Shown: positions 8,486 through 18,439, numbered from the stretch's first letter. The stretch is 39,356 bases of DNA from Gammaproteobacteria bacterium (GCA_003233345.1 QILK01000166.1:1-39356); one strand, 5' to 3'. Program-made: numbers and translations. The notes: generated by a model not told the origin, from the letters alone.

Positions 8486-9391
8486 ATGGGGCCCGGAGAT
8501 TCAGAACATCTGAATACTGAAAATTTAGGTACGCTAGATACCGGTGTTGACGATGGTATGGGCGAGCATGAATTCCAGGTTTGGACAAAGTTACTAAAAG
8601 ACAGAACAGGGATGAATTTGCCTGTTCAAAGAAAATCATTTTTGGTCACCAGTCTAGACCTTAGAATGAATGAGATTGGGTGTAATTCATACGAAGAATA
8701 TTACGACATGCTTAGTTCCGGCATCAGCGGCGAGATCGAATGGAAGTTCCTTGTTGATCGCTTGACGGTACATGAAACACGGTTTTTTCGTCATAAGTCT
8801 TCGCTTGATATCGTTCGAAAATATGCAATGGAAAAAGTTGCTGGTAAGGATGAAACGGTCAGACTGCAACTTTGGAGTGCGGGCTGTTCGACCGGGCAGG
8901 AAGCCTATACACTAGCGATGGTGTTGGATCAGGCGCTAAAAAGCAGATCTGGCCAAACCTATTTTGGTATTGTCGCGACTGATATCAGTGCGCCGTCAAT
9001 TAAGACAGCACAACAAGCGCTGTATAACCAACGGCAAGTCGAGAAGCATGTGGATTCGCTATTGCTCGATAGGTATTTTGAAAAGCAGACGGATGAGCGG
9101 TTTGTTATCACTAAAGAATTACGTAACCGAATATGTTTTGCGCCGATGAATATTATGAATGTCTCAAAAGAAGCGATTGGCGAGGTGGACATAGTTTACT
9201 GCCAGAATTTATTGATATACTTTGATCGTGAAAAACGCTTTGAGATAGTGAATTTTATGGCAGAACTTTTGAAGCCTGGTGGCATCATGATTCTTGGGTC
9301 TGGCGAAATACTGGCTTGGAAACACCCGCAAATGAAATTGCAGGATTATCCTGATTCGCTGGTATACAAACGACAAATAACCATGAGCTGA
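8486..9391 (+). CDS. pilK: CheR-type methyltransferase PilK
   Basis: SAM-dependent protein glutamate methyltransferase that should methylate PilJ, opposite to ChpB. Motifs in order are VDRLTVHETRFFRHKSSLD (CheR N-domain to catalytic domain junction), LWSAGCSTGQEAYTLAMVL (SAM-binding motif I), GIVATDISAPSIKTAQQALY, and VDIVYCQNLLIYFDREKRFE before LKPGGIMILGSGE. About 301 aa from the ATG at 8486, which has GAGAG five bases upstream. A TTG at 8471 is in frame and would add five residues, but is less likely. It sits between pilJ and chpA. Confidence 0.93.
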   Translation: MGPGDSEHLNTENLGTLDTGVDDGMGEHEFQVWTKLLKDRTGMNLPVQRKSFLVTSLDLRMNEIGCNSYEEYYDMLSSGISGEIEWKFLVDRLTVHETRFFRHKSSLDIVRKYAMEKVAGKDETVRLQLWSAGCSTGQEAYTLAMVLDQALKSRSGQTYFGIVATDISAPSIKTAQQALYNQRQVEKHVDSLLLDRYFEKQTDERFVITKELRNRICFAPMNIMNVSKEAIGEVDIVYCQNLLIYFDREKRFEIVNFMAELLKPGGIMILGSGEILAWKHPQMKLQDYPDSLVYKRQITMS

Positions 9392-9406
9392 AAACAATAA
9401 AAATCT

Positions 9407-12400
9407 ATGAGACAAAACATCGACAATAATACATTAAACTGGGTCAAGGAAGAGATTGATGAAACCTTGAAGCAGGCCCGTAATGCATTAGAGGAATTTG
9501 TCGAAAATACTACGGATTCAACGCAACTACGTTTTTCATACAATTATATACATCAGGTACACGGTACCTTAAAGATGGTCGAGTTGTATGGGGCAGCCTT
9601 GTTAACGGAGGAAATGGAGAAACTAACCAAGGCGTTGATGAATGAAGAGATATCGGCAAAAGAAGAAACGTATGAAGTTCTCATGCTTTCCATTATTCAG
9701 CTGCCGGACTATTTGGAAAAAATCCAGTCCGGACTTCGCGATGACCCGCTAATATTATTACCGCTGTTAAATGATTTACGTGCCGCGCGTGGTGCTGATA
9801 AGCTATCGGAAGCGTCGCTATTTCATATCAATATTAATACTAATGTCGCGGTACCCGTACAAAAAAACAGTTCAGATATTGATAGCCAGCAACTGGCAAA
9901 AAAATTACGGCATATATTCCAGGTTGGCTTGTTAGGGTGGTACCGAAATCAGGATCCGCAAAGTAATTTGCAGAAATTGCTAGAGTGCGTCAACAAGCTT
10001 GCAGCTGCGTGTACACATGAGCCGGTGGTCCGGGTCTGGTGGGTTTGTGGTGGTTTGTTAGAAGCGTTATTAGACGGTGGTCTTGAGCACAGTGTTGCCA
10101 TGAACAAAATGCTGGGGCAAATAGATCGGGAAGTTAAACGCTTGATTGATGAAGGCGAGCAGGCGCTGGTTGACAATGCAACGTCGGATTTGTTAACGAA
10201 TATTCTCTATTATGTTGCCCAGTCTAGCTCCAACGGTGAGCGTGTTACCGAAATCAGGGAGAAATTTCAGTTACAAGGATCAGTGACAGATCACGATAGC
10301 ATTCAATCTGCACGTGATAGCCTGGGTGGTCCCAATATTGATTTGTTAAACACGGTATCCGCGGCTGTCTGTGAGTATCTGAATCAGGTCAAAGACGCAT
10401 TGGATTTGTTTGTCAGAAGCAATAATAAAGATCCCGCCGATCTTAAATCGCAGTCTGAATTACTGCAAAAAATTGCCGACACACTTGGCATGTTGAGCCT
10501 CGGGGTGCAGCGAAAACTAATTCTGGATCAGGACGCAATATTAATAGAGATTATTGACGGGTCTCTGGTTGCTGATGAAAAAGTGTTTATGAAAATTGCT
10601 GGAGAGTTGCTTAATGTCGAAGCGGCTCTGGAAAGGCTTTCTAAGACCAGTGCTGGAACAGAAGACGAGGTGTTACCTAAAGGTGCGGTCGGACTACATC
10701 AAAGTGATTTAAACGAAATACATAAAACCCTGCTTAGTGAAATAGCGGTTAATATGTCAAAAATAAAGGACGCAATAGTCGCCTTTATTGAAGCCCCTTG
10801 GGGATACGAGCATTTGAGTGAAGCCATGTCGCTGTTTATGGAGATCAGGGGTGCGACAAATATAATTGATTTAAAAGACATCGATAAAATTTTGAGCGCA
10901 ATCAGTCAATATATCGATGTCGAATTAATCAAGCAGCGAAAACAGCCTGATCAAAATGCGCTGGATGCATTGGCAGATGCGATTGCCGGGGTAGAATGTT
11001 ATTTGGAAGCGGTTCCGGGAAAGACAGCCGGGACAGAGTCAATGCTGGGCATCGCTGAGCAAGCACTTGCTAAACTTGGTTATGATGTTAATGCGCCACT
11101 TGAAGATTCTAAACCATCAAGTTTAGATCAGATGTCGGAAGCGATAGACGACCAGGGACTAGAACTGGAAACGCATGAAGCTGAAAAAATAAGACTGGAA
11201 AGCATGGTCGGAGGCGGCGCGGACAGTTTGGCGTTGGAAACCCCGGACAGTGATGCAACAAGTTTGGATGCTGATCCTGTTATCGCTAGTGAGGTGGAAC
11301 TGGGGGCACTGGATGCAGAGTTAGAACACTTAGAGAGAGAAGCTGAAAACGAAAGTGACACGTCAATTCGTGAGGATTTAGAGACGGTTGAATTAACGGA
11401 TTTTGCGTTTGGGCCGACAGAGCAAAAAGACGATTTGCTCAATCCCGAGGAAAATTATGAACCTGATGATATCGTCGAATTGGACGCTGAGTTAGCTGGC
11501 GATGTTGCTAACGAGGAATTTAACAGCAGTGATGCAACTAATTCAGAAGACCTTAAGGAACCCGAACCCGCGCGCGAATTTGATGCGGCAGCAGCCAAGC
11601 AATTACTAGAAGACGTTGATGACGATATTTTATCAATTTTTGTTGAGGAGGCTCAAGAAGAACTCGATGCTGTCGGCGCAATGTTGCCCAAGTGGAAAAA
11701 AAATGTAGAGGATCATGCTTCACTCAATCGAATCCGCCGTGCATTTCATACGCTGAAAGGTAGTGGTCGTCTGGTTGGTGCAACGATCATCGGCGAATTT
11801 GCATGGTCAGTTGAAAATATGTTGAATCGTGTTCTTGATGGAAACTTGACAGCAGCGGATAAGGTCGTTGCCGTACTTGAGCAAACAATTCAATTGGTTC
11901 CAAAATTAATTGAATGTATTGAATCCGGTGAAAATTCAGATGCAGAAATAGAGCTATTGGGCCAAAAAGCGACTGATTTGGCCGACAATAAATTAGTGGA
12001 TGAAATCGATATCACTACGGATGATCAGGATACTGACTCGGTAGAAGCGATTGATATTGAACACGAAGTGGTAATCAGCAGCACGGATGACTCAACGATT
12101 AACCCAGTATTTCAGGAGCAGGTTACGCTTGATGTGGAGCCATCTTTAGCTGATGGTAAGCTAGTAGAATCGGCAGATTTTAGTGACGAAGACGTCATGG
12201 ATCCGACGCTATTCGAAATATTTACCAAGGAAGCCAATGGACATTTATCTGTTATTAAAGAGTTTATAGTCGATTGCGAAAATGCTGATTTAAATTATCA
12301 GGTCAATGATACGTTGGTGCGCTCGTTACATACACTGCATGGCAGTGCGCGTATGGCAGGTGCAAGTGGTGTCGCTGAAATATCTGGTTTGTTGGAAAAA

Positions 12401-15058
12401 TATACCAAAACAGCGATGGGTAATGAAAACTATTTAAGCAAGGAAGGCATACAGTTATTAACGAAAAGTGTAAAACTAGTCGAAACCATGCTTGATACGT
12501 TAAATAAACCTTATACCAAGCCAACGGGTATGGATTCGCTAGTAGAGAGAGTACAGTCTCTTTATGATCAGGAACTACAAGTTGAGGAAAGTCGATTAGT
12601 TGAGGAAGCTGGCGGTCAATTTGAAGAAACAGATTTAGAAGTTCACGAGCAAGCCAATTATGATATCGAACTGCTAGAAGTATTTCTTGAAGAAGGATCC
12701 GAAATTCTTGATAGCAGTGAGGCGACGTTACAACAATTAAAACTTGACCCAGAAAATCTTGCGCTTGTGGGGCAAATTCAGCGAGAACTGCATACACTTA
12801 AAGGCGGTGCTCGTATGTCGGGCATTGTGGCGATAGGTGATTTAAGTCATAGTGTCGAGTCATTGTTAACCGATATTTCTGATAAAAAGATTCCCAATTC
12901 TATTGAGATAGTTGAGGCGCTTCATCAAGTGCTTGATCGGCTTTATAACATGCTCGAGCTTGCCCAGCAAAAAGCAGTGATACATCCCGCGCCTGAGTTA
13001 GTTGATTTGATAGAAGGATTGCGGCAGGGTAAGACGGCTGATGAGTCCATCGAACCTCCGGAAACGCTAGAGTTGTCTGACTCGGAAATTGTTGAAGTTG
13101 ACCAAAATGAGATAGCTGAAAATAAGGTAGATCAAGTCAAGGTAGAGTTTCCTGCTGCACCTGTGTTGAAGAAAGCAGTGGTTAAGCCTCAGGAAACTGT
13201 TGATACAAGCAACCAGGCTAACGAGGTCAAGACCGCCAGCAGTGGCCAGGATGTTGTTCGTGTGCGGGCAGATCTGCTCGATAATCTGGTGAATTTTGCT
13301 GGTGAGGTTAGTATCTACCGTTCCCGACTGGAACAACAAAATTCTGTGTTTAATAGTAACCTTAACGAAATGGGCAGTACCGTCTCGCGTTTGCAAGAGC
13401 AGTTACGTAAACTGGATATGGAAACAGAAGCGCAGATTCTCTATCGCTATGAGAAAGAAGGCGTGAAGAAAGACGATTTTGATCCGCTGGAAATGGATCG
13501 CTATTCGCAGGTTCAGGAACTCTCGAGAGGGTTGGGCGAAAGTATCAGCGATATTTCCAGTATTAAGGGATTGCTCGACAACCTGATTCGCGAATCAGAT
13601 ACATTATTATTACAACAGTCGCGGGTAAACACGGATTTGCAGGAAGGATTAATGAGAACCCGAATGGTTCCATTTTCCCAGGTAACAACAAGATTAAAGC
13701 GTCTAGTCAGGCAAACAGCAACAGAGCTTGGAAAGAAGGTCGATTTGGAGATAACCGGCGAACAGGGGGAAATCGATCGTACCGTTTTGGAACGTATTAC
13801 TGCACCTTTAGAGCACATGTTAAGAAATGCAGTATCACATGGCATTGAAAGCGCCAAGATTAGAAAAAAACAGAAAAAACCGGTGACAGCTACGTTGAAC
13901 ATTGAAATTTCCCGGCAAGGTTCTGAGGTTATGTTAAGGCTTTCTGATGATGGTAGCGGTATGGATTTGTCGGGAATCAAAAAGAAAGCGATCGATAAAG
14001 GCTTGATGACTGCAAAAAGTGATATGACAGATAGTGATATTATTCAGTTTATCATGGAACCCGGATTTAGTACCGCAAAAACAGTGACTCAAATTTCCGG
14101 TCGTGGCGTTGGAATGGATGTGGTCGCTAGTGAGATTAAACAGCTTGGAGGCAGTCTGGAAATTCATTCTGAAGCGGGTAAAGGTACAACCTTTATTGTC
14201 TTGCTGCCATTGACCATGGCGGTGAATCACGCATTGCTCGCAGAAGTCTGTGGTGAATCCTATGCGATTTCTTTGAGTGGTATTGAAGGTATTGTTCGAC
14301 TGAGTTCTGACGAAATCAAGAAATTTGAGTTGGATAATTCCCTGTCTTATGAATATGCGGATCACAAGTATGAGTTAAAAAACCTGTCGACGATGCTGAG
14401 TGCGGATGAAAGTTCACGGGAACAAAGTAATGTAATACCTCTTTTATTGATTCGATCCGGCGATCATCGAATCGCACTTCAGGTCGATAACCTTTTAGGC
14501 AGTAGGGAAATTGTGGTTAAATCTGTTGGCATGCAAATTAGCAGTGTCAGAGGGATATCAGGTGCGACTATTCTTGGTGACGGCAGTGTTATATTGATTC
14601 TGGATATTAGTGCGCTAGTCCGTATGACGGCGACACAAATCGCCGATGCGAAACAGCAGGGGCTTGCTGCTCGAACTGAAACAGAGGAAAAGGCTACCAT
14701 CATGGTGGTCGATGATTCCATTACTGTAAGAAAGGTTACTACACGTCTTCTGGACCGGCACGATTTGCATTCCATCACCGCAAAGGATGGTGTAGATGCG
14801 GTGGCGTTATTGGAAGAACATATTCCGGATGTTATACTGCTGGATATCGAAATGCCGCGTATGGACGGGTTTGAATTTGCAACGTATGTCAAGAATAATG
14901 CCCGTTTCAAGCATATACCTATCATCATGATTACCTCGCGAACCGGGGATAAACATCGAAACCGGGCAATGAGTATTGGTGTGAATGGTTATTTGGGAAA
15001 ACCGTATCAAGAAGTGGATTTATTAAATCGAATTAGAGAGTTGTTAAAAGGAAACTGA
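9407..15058 (+). CDS. chpA: Hybrid chemotaxis histidine kinase ChpA (multi-Hpt)
   Basis: Central CheA-type kinase of the Pil-Chp system, 1883 aa. The domain order is: an N-terminal Hpt-like module with H49 (HQVHGTLKMV); FimL-like repeats, including EPVVRVWWVCGGLLEALLDG; degenerate Hpt-like helices in which D358 (DTLGMLSLG) and M478 (MEIRGATNII) take the histidine place; a long acidic linker (about 560-745); and three canonical Hpt domains at H781 (HTLKGSGRLVG), H975 (HTLHGSARMAG) and H1129 (HTLKGGARMSG). Next come the dimerisation helices, the HATPase with N-box HMLRNAVSHG (N1474) and GRGVGMDVV, a CheW-like domain, and a C-terminal receiver with D1813 (LLDIEMPRMDG). It is shorter than P. aeruginosa ChpA (about 2470 aa), which has more Hpt units. 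The expected targets of phosphate are PilG, PilH and its own receiver. Confidence 0.95.
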   Translation: MRQNIDNNTLNWVKEEIDETLKQARNALEEFVENTTDSTQLRFSYNYIHQVHGTLKMVELYGAALLTEEMEKLTKALMNEEISAKEETYEVLMLSIIQLPDYLEKIQSGLRDDPLILLPLLNDLRAARGADKLSEASLFHININTNVAVPVQKNSSDIDSQQLAKKLRHIFQVGLLGWYRNQDPQSNLQKLLECVNKLAAACTHEPVVRVWWVCGGLLEALLDGGLEHSVAMNKMLGQIDREVKRLIDEGEQALVDNATSDLLTNILYYVAQSSSNGERVTEIREKFQLQGSVTDHDSIQSARDSLGGPNIDLLNTVSAAVCEYLNQVKDALDLFVRSNNKDPADLKSQSELLQKIADTLGMLSLGVQRKLILDQDAILIEIIDGSLVADEKVFMKIAGELLNVEAALERLSKTSAGTEDEVLPKGAVGLHQSDLNEIHKTLLSEIAVNMSKIKDAIVAFIEAPWGYEHLSEAMSLFMEIRGATNIIDLKDIDKILSAISQYIDVELIKQRKQPDQNALDALADAIAGVECYLEAVPGKTAGTESMLGIAEQALAKLGYDVNAPLEDSKPSSLDQMSEAIDDQGLELETHEAEKIRLESMVGGGADSLALETPDSDATSLDADPVIASEVELGALDAELEHLEREAENESDTSIREDLETVELTDFAFGPTEQKDDLLNPEENYEPDDIVELDAELAGDVANEEFNSSDATNSEDLKEPEPAREFDAAAAKQLLEDVDDDILSIFVEEAQEELDAVGAMLPKWKKNVEDHASLNRIRRAFHTLKGSGRLVGATIIGEFAWSVENMLNRVLDGNLTAADKVVAVLEQTIQLVPKLIECIESGENSDAEIELLGQKATDLADNKLVDEIDITTDDQDTDSVEAIDIEHEVVISSTDDSTINPVFQEQVTLDVEPSLADGKLVESADFSDEDVMDPTLFEIFTKEANGHLSVIKEFIVDCENADLNYQVNDTLVRSLHTLHGSARMAGASGVAEISGLLEKYTKTAMGNENYLSKEGIQLLTKSVKLVETMLDTLNKPYTKPTGMDSLVERVQSLYDQELQVEESRLVEEAGGQFEETDLEVHEQANYDIELLEVFLEEGSEILDSSEATLQQLKLDPENLALVGQIQRELHTLKGGARMSGIVAIGDLSHSVESLLTDISDKKIPNSIEIVEALHQVLDRLYNMLELAQQKAVIHPAPELVDLIEGLRQGKTADESIEPPETLELSDSEIVEVDQNEIAENKVDQVKVEFPAAPVLKKAVVKPQETVDTSNQANEVKTASSGQDVVRVRADLLDNLVNFAGEVSIYRSRLEQQNSVFNSNLNEMGSTVSRLQEQLRKLDMETEAQILYRYEKEGVKKDDFDPLEMDRYSQVQELSRGLGESISDISSIKGLLDNLIRESDTLLLQQSRVNTDLQEGLMRTRMVPFSQVTTRLKRLVRQTATELGKKVDLEITGEQGEIDRTVLERITAPLEHMLRNAVSHGIESAKIRKKQKKPVTATLNIEISRQGSEVMLRLSDDGSGMDLSGIKKKAIDKGLMTAKSDMTDSDIIQFIMEPGFSTAKTVTQISGRGVGMDVVASEIKQLGGSLEIHSEAGKGTTFIVLLPLTMAVNHALLAEVCGESYAISLSGIEGIVRLSSDEIKKFELDNSLSYEYADHKYELKNLSTMLSADESSREQSNVIPLLLIRSGDHRIALQVDNLLGSREIVVKSVGMQISSVRGISGATILGDGSVILILDISALVRMTATQIADAKQQGLAARTETEEKATIMVVDDSITVRKVTTRLLDRHDLHSITAKDGVDAVALLEEHIPDVILLDIEMPRMDGFEFATYVKNNARFKHIPIIMITSRTGDKHRNRAMSIGVNGYLGKPYQEVDLLNRIRELLKGN

Positions 15059-15069
15059 AAAGGGAAAAA

Positions 15070-16269
15070 ATGGAGATTAATAATGTTGTGACCGACAACA
15101 TGCGTGTTGCGATCATTGCCGCTTCACTCAAGCAAAGGCTAAATTTAAAAAGTATACTTGAGTCAAATCAAATTCAGGTAGTCTCTGAAGATGAATTGAA
15201 AAAATATTTAGCCAAACCGAATGGAGAGCAAATTGCAGACGTACTGCTTGTCGATCTGGACGAAACAGACGAGGCTGAGAATACACCTCTGGAAGTTTTT
15301 ATGGAGTCGACTACGCTGCCGATATTGTTTAATGACAGTTCGTCAACAAAGAATATCTATAGCAACGGTGGATTAGCCTGGGGCAAAAGACTGGCTGGAA
15401 AGTTAGTTGAACTCGCGCGCAAGCATTCCGTTGGCCGGGTGATAGACAGGACATTATTTGATGAATCCGGAGAGCCTGCCGAGCGGGCAGCCGATACTGA
15501 TTTGGAAAAAATCAAGGCGTGTGGTACTTCTATTGCCACCGATGTGAAGTCGGCAAAAAAGAATACTTCAGCAAATGCTTTGGCAATTGATAGTGATAAG
15601 GGCGGTAAGGTTGGCAGTCTGCAGAATCAACCGTCAGCATCAGTTGATAGTAAAAAATCATCAAAGATTAAATCCAGGGTTGCTAGAAAGCAACCTGAGG
15701 AAGCAGAGAGGGTATGGGTGCTGGGTGCTTCGATCGGTGGACCCGAAGCCGTTAAAGAATTTGTGTCTGGATTGCCGCATGGATTGCCAATGGCCTTTGT
15801 ATTGGTTCAACATATTGGCTCCAATTTTGTGCCTGTGCTTGCCGAGCAACTGAACCGTGTTACTGGACTCAAGGTGCGTACACCTGAGAATGGCATGCGA
15901 TTAAAGCATGGTGAGATTGTAGTATCGCCGGTAAAAAACCGGCTGGTATTTAGTCGATACGGTAGTATTGCAATATCGACGGTTACCCGCAAAACAACCT
16001 ATAGTCCATCGATTGACGAAGCATTATCGGAAGTGGCAAAGCGTTATCAGGATAAGGCAGGAGCCATAATATTTAGTGGCATGGGGAATGATGGGCAGCG
16101 CGGTGTTCGCGAAATTGTGAATAATGGTGGCACTGTCTGGGCGCAAGAAAAAGATTCATGTGTTATTAGCAGTATGGCCGATAGCGCAAGAAAAACCGGT
16201 TGTGTGGATTTTAGTGCATCGCCGTCAAAATTGGCACAACACTTGATCAAGTATTTACAAAATATTTAA
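15070..16269 (+). CDS. chpB: CheB-type methylesterase ChpB with pseudo-receiver
   Basis: Predicted PilJ glutamate methylesterase. The catalytic domain occupies about residues 215-395: WVLGASIGGPEAVKEFVSGL (catalytic Ser in GASIGG), AFVLVQHIGSNFVPVLAEQL (His in QHI), and IFSGMGNDGQRGVREIVNNG (Asp in GMGNDG), then WAQEKDSCVISSMADSA. The first 110 residues have the pattern of a receiver (RVAIIAASLKQRLNLKSILE, ADVLLVDLDE), but lack the acidic pair and the conserved lysine, so phospho-control is unlikely. A Ser/Lys-rich linker (about 150-212) joins the two. An AGGGA ribosome site precedes the ATG, 11 bases after chpA. Confidence 0.92.
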   Translation: MEINNVVTDNMRVAIIAASLKQRLNLKSILESNQIQVVSEDELKKYLAKPNGEQIADVLLVDLDETDEAENTPLEVFMESTTLPILFNDSSSTKNIYSNGGLAWGKRLAGKLVELARKHSVGRVIDRTLFDESGEPAERAADTDLEKIKACGTSIATDVKSAKKNTSANALAIDSDKGGKVGSLQNQPSASVDSKKSSKIKSRVARKQPEEAERVWVLGASIGGPEAVKEFVSGLPHGLPMAFVLVQHIGSNFVPVLAEQLNRVTGLKVRTPENGMRLKHGEIVVSPVKNRLVFSRYGSIAISTVTRKTTYSPSIDEALSEVAKRYQDKAGAIIFSGMGNDGQRGVREIVNNGGTVWAQEKDSCVISSMADSARKTGCVDFSASPSKLAQHLIKYLQNI

Positions 16270-16312
16270 TGTGCGATAGATATTAAGAAATTGAAGTTAA
16301 AGGTGTAATGTT

Positions 16313-16777
16313 ATGTTGAATTATTCTCTTCGAGTGCACAGCTTACTGACGCCAATTGAAGGTAGTGCATTATTACTTCCAAACGCGAATATAGCAGAAG
16401 TGACTCAGTTTTCCCAGCCAGAACCGATGGAGGGTACGCCCGACTGGTTAATGGGATTTATTAAATGGAGAGAACTAAAAATTCCACTGATTTTGTACGA
16501 AGTGATTTTAGGCAATGATGTGCCATCCACTAAAGGCACTAAATGGGTTTTAGTGTTAAACGCTTTAGGCGGAAAAGTTGATATGCCATTTTTTAGTATT
16601 CTGGTCCAAGAAAAACCAGGCTTGGTTCAGGCGGATGAAAGTATTGTGACGCCGATGGCTAAAACGCCAGCCAATGGCGTATTAAGTTATGTGCATGTTC
16701 ATGGCCAACCCGCCATAATACCGGATCCAGATTATTTGGAAACGATGCTTCGCCAAATTATGAAGAAGGCAGGATAA
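16313..16777 (+). CDS. chpC: CheW-like protein, ChpC position
   Basis: Small 154-aa CheW-like adaptor. Visible CheW features are LLLPNANIAEVTQF, GTPDWLMGFIKWRELKIPLI (the W-x-x-G-x-x-x-W-R-x-x-x-I-P core) and a terminal VHVHGQPAIIPDPDYLETML. Its position directly after chpB matches chpC in Pseudomonas, and an AAGGTG ribosome site precedes the ATG. The sequence alone shows CheW-like; the ChpC name rests mostly on position. It probably links additional receptors or inputs to ChpA. Confidence 0.82.
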   Translation: MLNYSLRVHSLLTPIEGSALLLPNANIAEVTQFSQPEPMEGTPDWLMGFIKWRELKIPLILYEVILGNDVPSTKGTKWVLVLNALGGKVDMPFFSILVQEKPGLVQADESIVTPMAKTPANGVLSYVHVHGQPAIIPDPDYLETMLRQIMKKAG

Positions 16778-16802
16778 ACTCGTTGCAATTAATTGTTAAT
16801 TA

Positions 16803-17711
16803 ATGGACTGGAAGTCTCTTAAGAAAATACCTGGATTCAATTCAAAGTCAGTCTCGCTGGCAGAGAAAGCAGTATCGACGATCGGTGCTTTTATCGGTAT
16901 CGCGTTGATAGCCTTTGTCAGTTTTCAGTTTACCAATCTTCAGGGAGCCGCCTTGATTATCCCGTCGATGGGGGCGTCCGCAGTACTTTTGTTTGCTGTT
17001 CCACATGGAAAATTATCGCAACCATGGTCGTTGTTTGGCGGTCATATTGTATCCGCTGTTATCGGCGTAGCTTGTAGCGCTTATATACCCGATCTATATA
17101 TCTCAGCTGGGTTGGCGGTGGGTTTATCAATTGCGATGATGCACTTACTAAACTGTATTCACCCGCCAGGTGGGGCGACAGCACTTGCAGCCGTCGTTGG
17201 CGGAGCCGGTATTCACGCGCTGGGGTTTAACTATGTTCTAACTCCAATACTGTTAAATGTTGTTATTATTTTTTTAGTGGCCATCATTTTCAACAATTTT
17301 TTTCCTTGGAGACGATACCCGGTTAGTATGATGCGTTTTGTTTCTACCCCGAAAAAAATCGTTACGTCAGCAACCGTCAGTGAAGTCGATGTTCAAAATG
17401 CAATCCAGACAATGAATATCATCGTAGATGTTACCGATAAGGAATTGGTTCGGCTATGCGACTTGGCCTTGCAGTATGCGAGCGAAAATCGTGCTGAAAT
17501 TGGCAGTATTATCATCGGACATTATTATACTAACAATAAAAGGGGGCTTGAGTGGTCGGTTAGGCAAATTATCGACGAACAACGATCAGAAAATACTGAA
17601 CACGATATCGTGATATACCGTATTGTTGAAGGACAAGGTTTACGGAGCTCAGGCAGTTGTACAAGAAAAGAATTTGCAGCTTGGGCGGCAAAACGACTAA
17701 TCTCAAATTAA
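16803..17711 (+). CDS. HPP-family integral membrane protein
   Basis: 302 aa. The N-terminal half (about 25-175) has four to five membrane segments and the HPP-family signatures: ALIIPSMGASAVLLFAVPHG, LSQPWSLFGGHIVSAVIGV, and MMHLLNCIHPPGGATALAAV, which carries the H-P-P triplet. The soluble C-terminal half (about 190-302) is not recognised; it is not an obvious CBS pair. Some HPP proteins have been linked to nitrite transport in plastids and cyanobacteria; the substrate here is unknown. It begins 25 bases after chpC with a weak ribosome site, so it may be read through from the chemosensory operon. Its stop overlaps the convergent rsmE stop by 4 bases. Confidence 0.85.
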   Translation: MDWKSLKKIPGFNSKSVSLAEKAVSTIGAFIGIALIAFVSFQFTNLQGAALIIPSMGASAVLLFAVPHGKLSQPWSLFGGHIVSAVIGVACSAYIPDLYISAGLAVGLSIAMMHLLNCIHPPGGATALAAVVGGAGIHALGFNYVLTPILLNVVIIFLVAIIFNNFFPWRRYPVSMMRFVSTPKKIVTSATVSEVDVQNAIQTMNIIVDVTDKELVRLCDLALQYASENRAEIGSIIIGHYYTNNKRGLEWSVRQIIDEQRSENTEHDIVIYRIVEGQGLRSSGSCTRKEFAAWAAKRLISN

Positions 17712-18439
17712 TAGTCGCCAAATTTAGCTTGCAGGATACTGATAATTGCCAGCGGCGCGGTCTCGGTTCTTAATATTCTGGGTCCGATGCTGATATCCTC
17801 AAACCCGGAGAGGCGGGCGAGTTTTAACTCATTTTCTGAGAATCCGCCTTCGGGTCCAACTAGAATAATAAATTCCGTAGCGCTGGTATCCAGTTGGCTA
17901 ATATTTTTGTTTGCGGTGGGATTGGCAATAATCATTATCGCTGTAGTGTCCATCTGCTCCAGCGTTTTTTCGAGACTATTGAGGGCGGTAATAGTGGGTA
18001 ACACCGCACGCCCGCATTGCTCGCAGGCATGAATCGCGATCTGTTTCCAGTGTTCGAGTTTGCGATTGGCACGCTTTGCGTCCAGTTTGATGTTGCAATA
18101 TCTGGAATAGACAGGGTATAGTCTGTTTACCCCTAGCTCTGTTGATTTTTGAATCACCTGATCCATGCGATCGCCTTTAGCGATACACTGAATCAGTGAT
18201 ATATTTGCCGGACTGTGACAGTGATTAATCATTTTTCTGTCAATCATTATTTGGCAATGCTGCTTATTGGTATCAATGAGTTTGCCGTGATAATCAGATC
18301 CATCCCCGTTAAACAGTATAACCGATGCACCCGATTCCAATCGCAACACGTTAAGCAAATGGTGCGATGCGTTTTTTTCCAGCTCGCAGACTTGATTGGT
18401 GGGTATAGGTTGCGGCGTATAAATTCGAATTTTACGCAT
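17708..18439 (-). CDS. rsmE: 16S rRNA (uracil1498-N3)-methyltransferase RsmE
   Basis: SPOUT-fold methyltransferase that modifies U1498 of 16S rRNA. 243 aa, the usual length. Visible are the PUA-like N-terminal domain (IRIYTPQPIP, then HHLLNVLRLESGASVILFNG), IQCIAKGDRMDQVIQKSTEL, and the knot motifs ILVGPEGGFSENELKLA and GPRILRTETAPLAIISILQA at the C-terminus. The ATG at 18439 has no clear Shine-Dalgarno. Upstream lies the REP-like inverted pair, then the thioredoxin-TPR gene. The stop overlaps that of the convergent HPP gene. Confidence 0.96.
   Translation of the reverse strand: MRKIRIYTPQPIPTNQVCELEKNASHHLLNVLRLESGASVILFNGDGSDYHGKLIDTNKQHCQIMIDRKMINHCHSPANISLIQCIAKGDRMDQVIQKSTELGVNRLYPVYSRYCNIKLDAKRANRKLEHWKQIAIHACEQCGRAVLPTITALNSLEKTLEQMDTTAIMIIANPTANKNISQLDTSATEFIILVGPEGGFSENELKLARLSGFEDISIGPRILRTETAPLAIISILQAKFGDY

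Noticed and set aside
12303-14928. Several minus-strand frames of 109-164 codons opposite chpA
   Set aside because: All are within the continuous 1883-codon chpA frame and lack ribosome sites or motifs.
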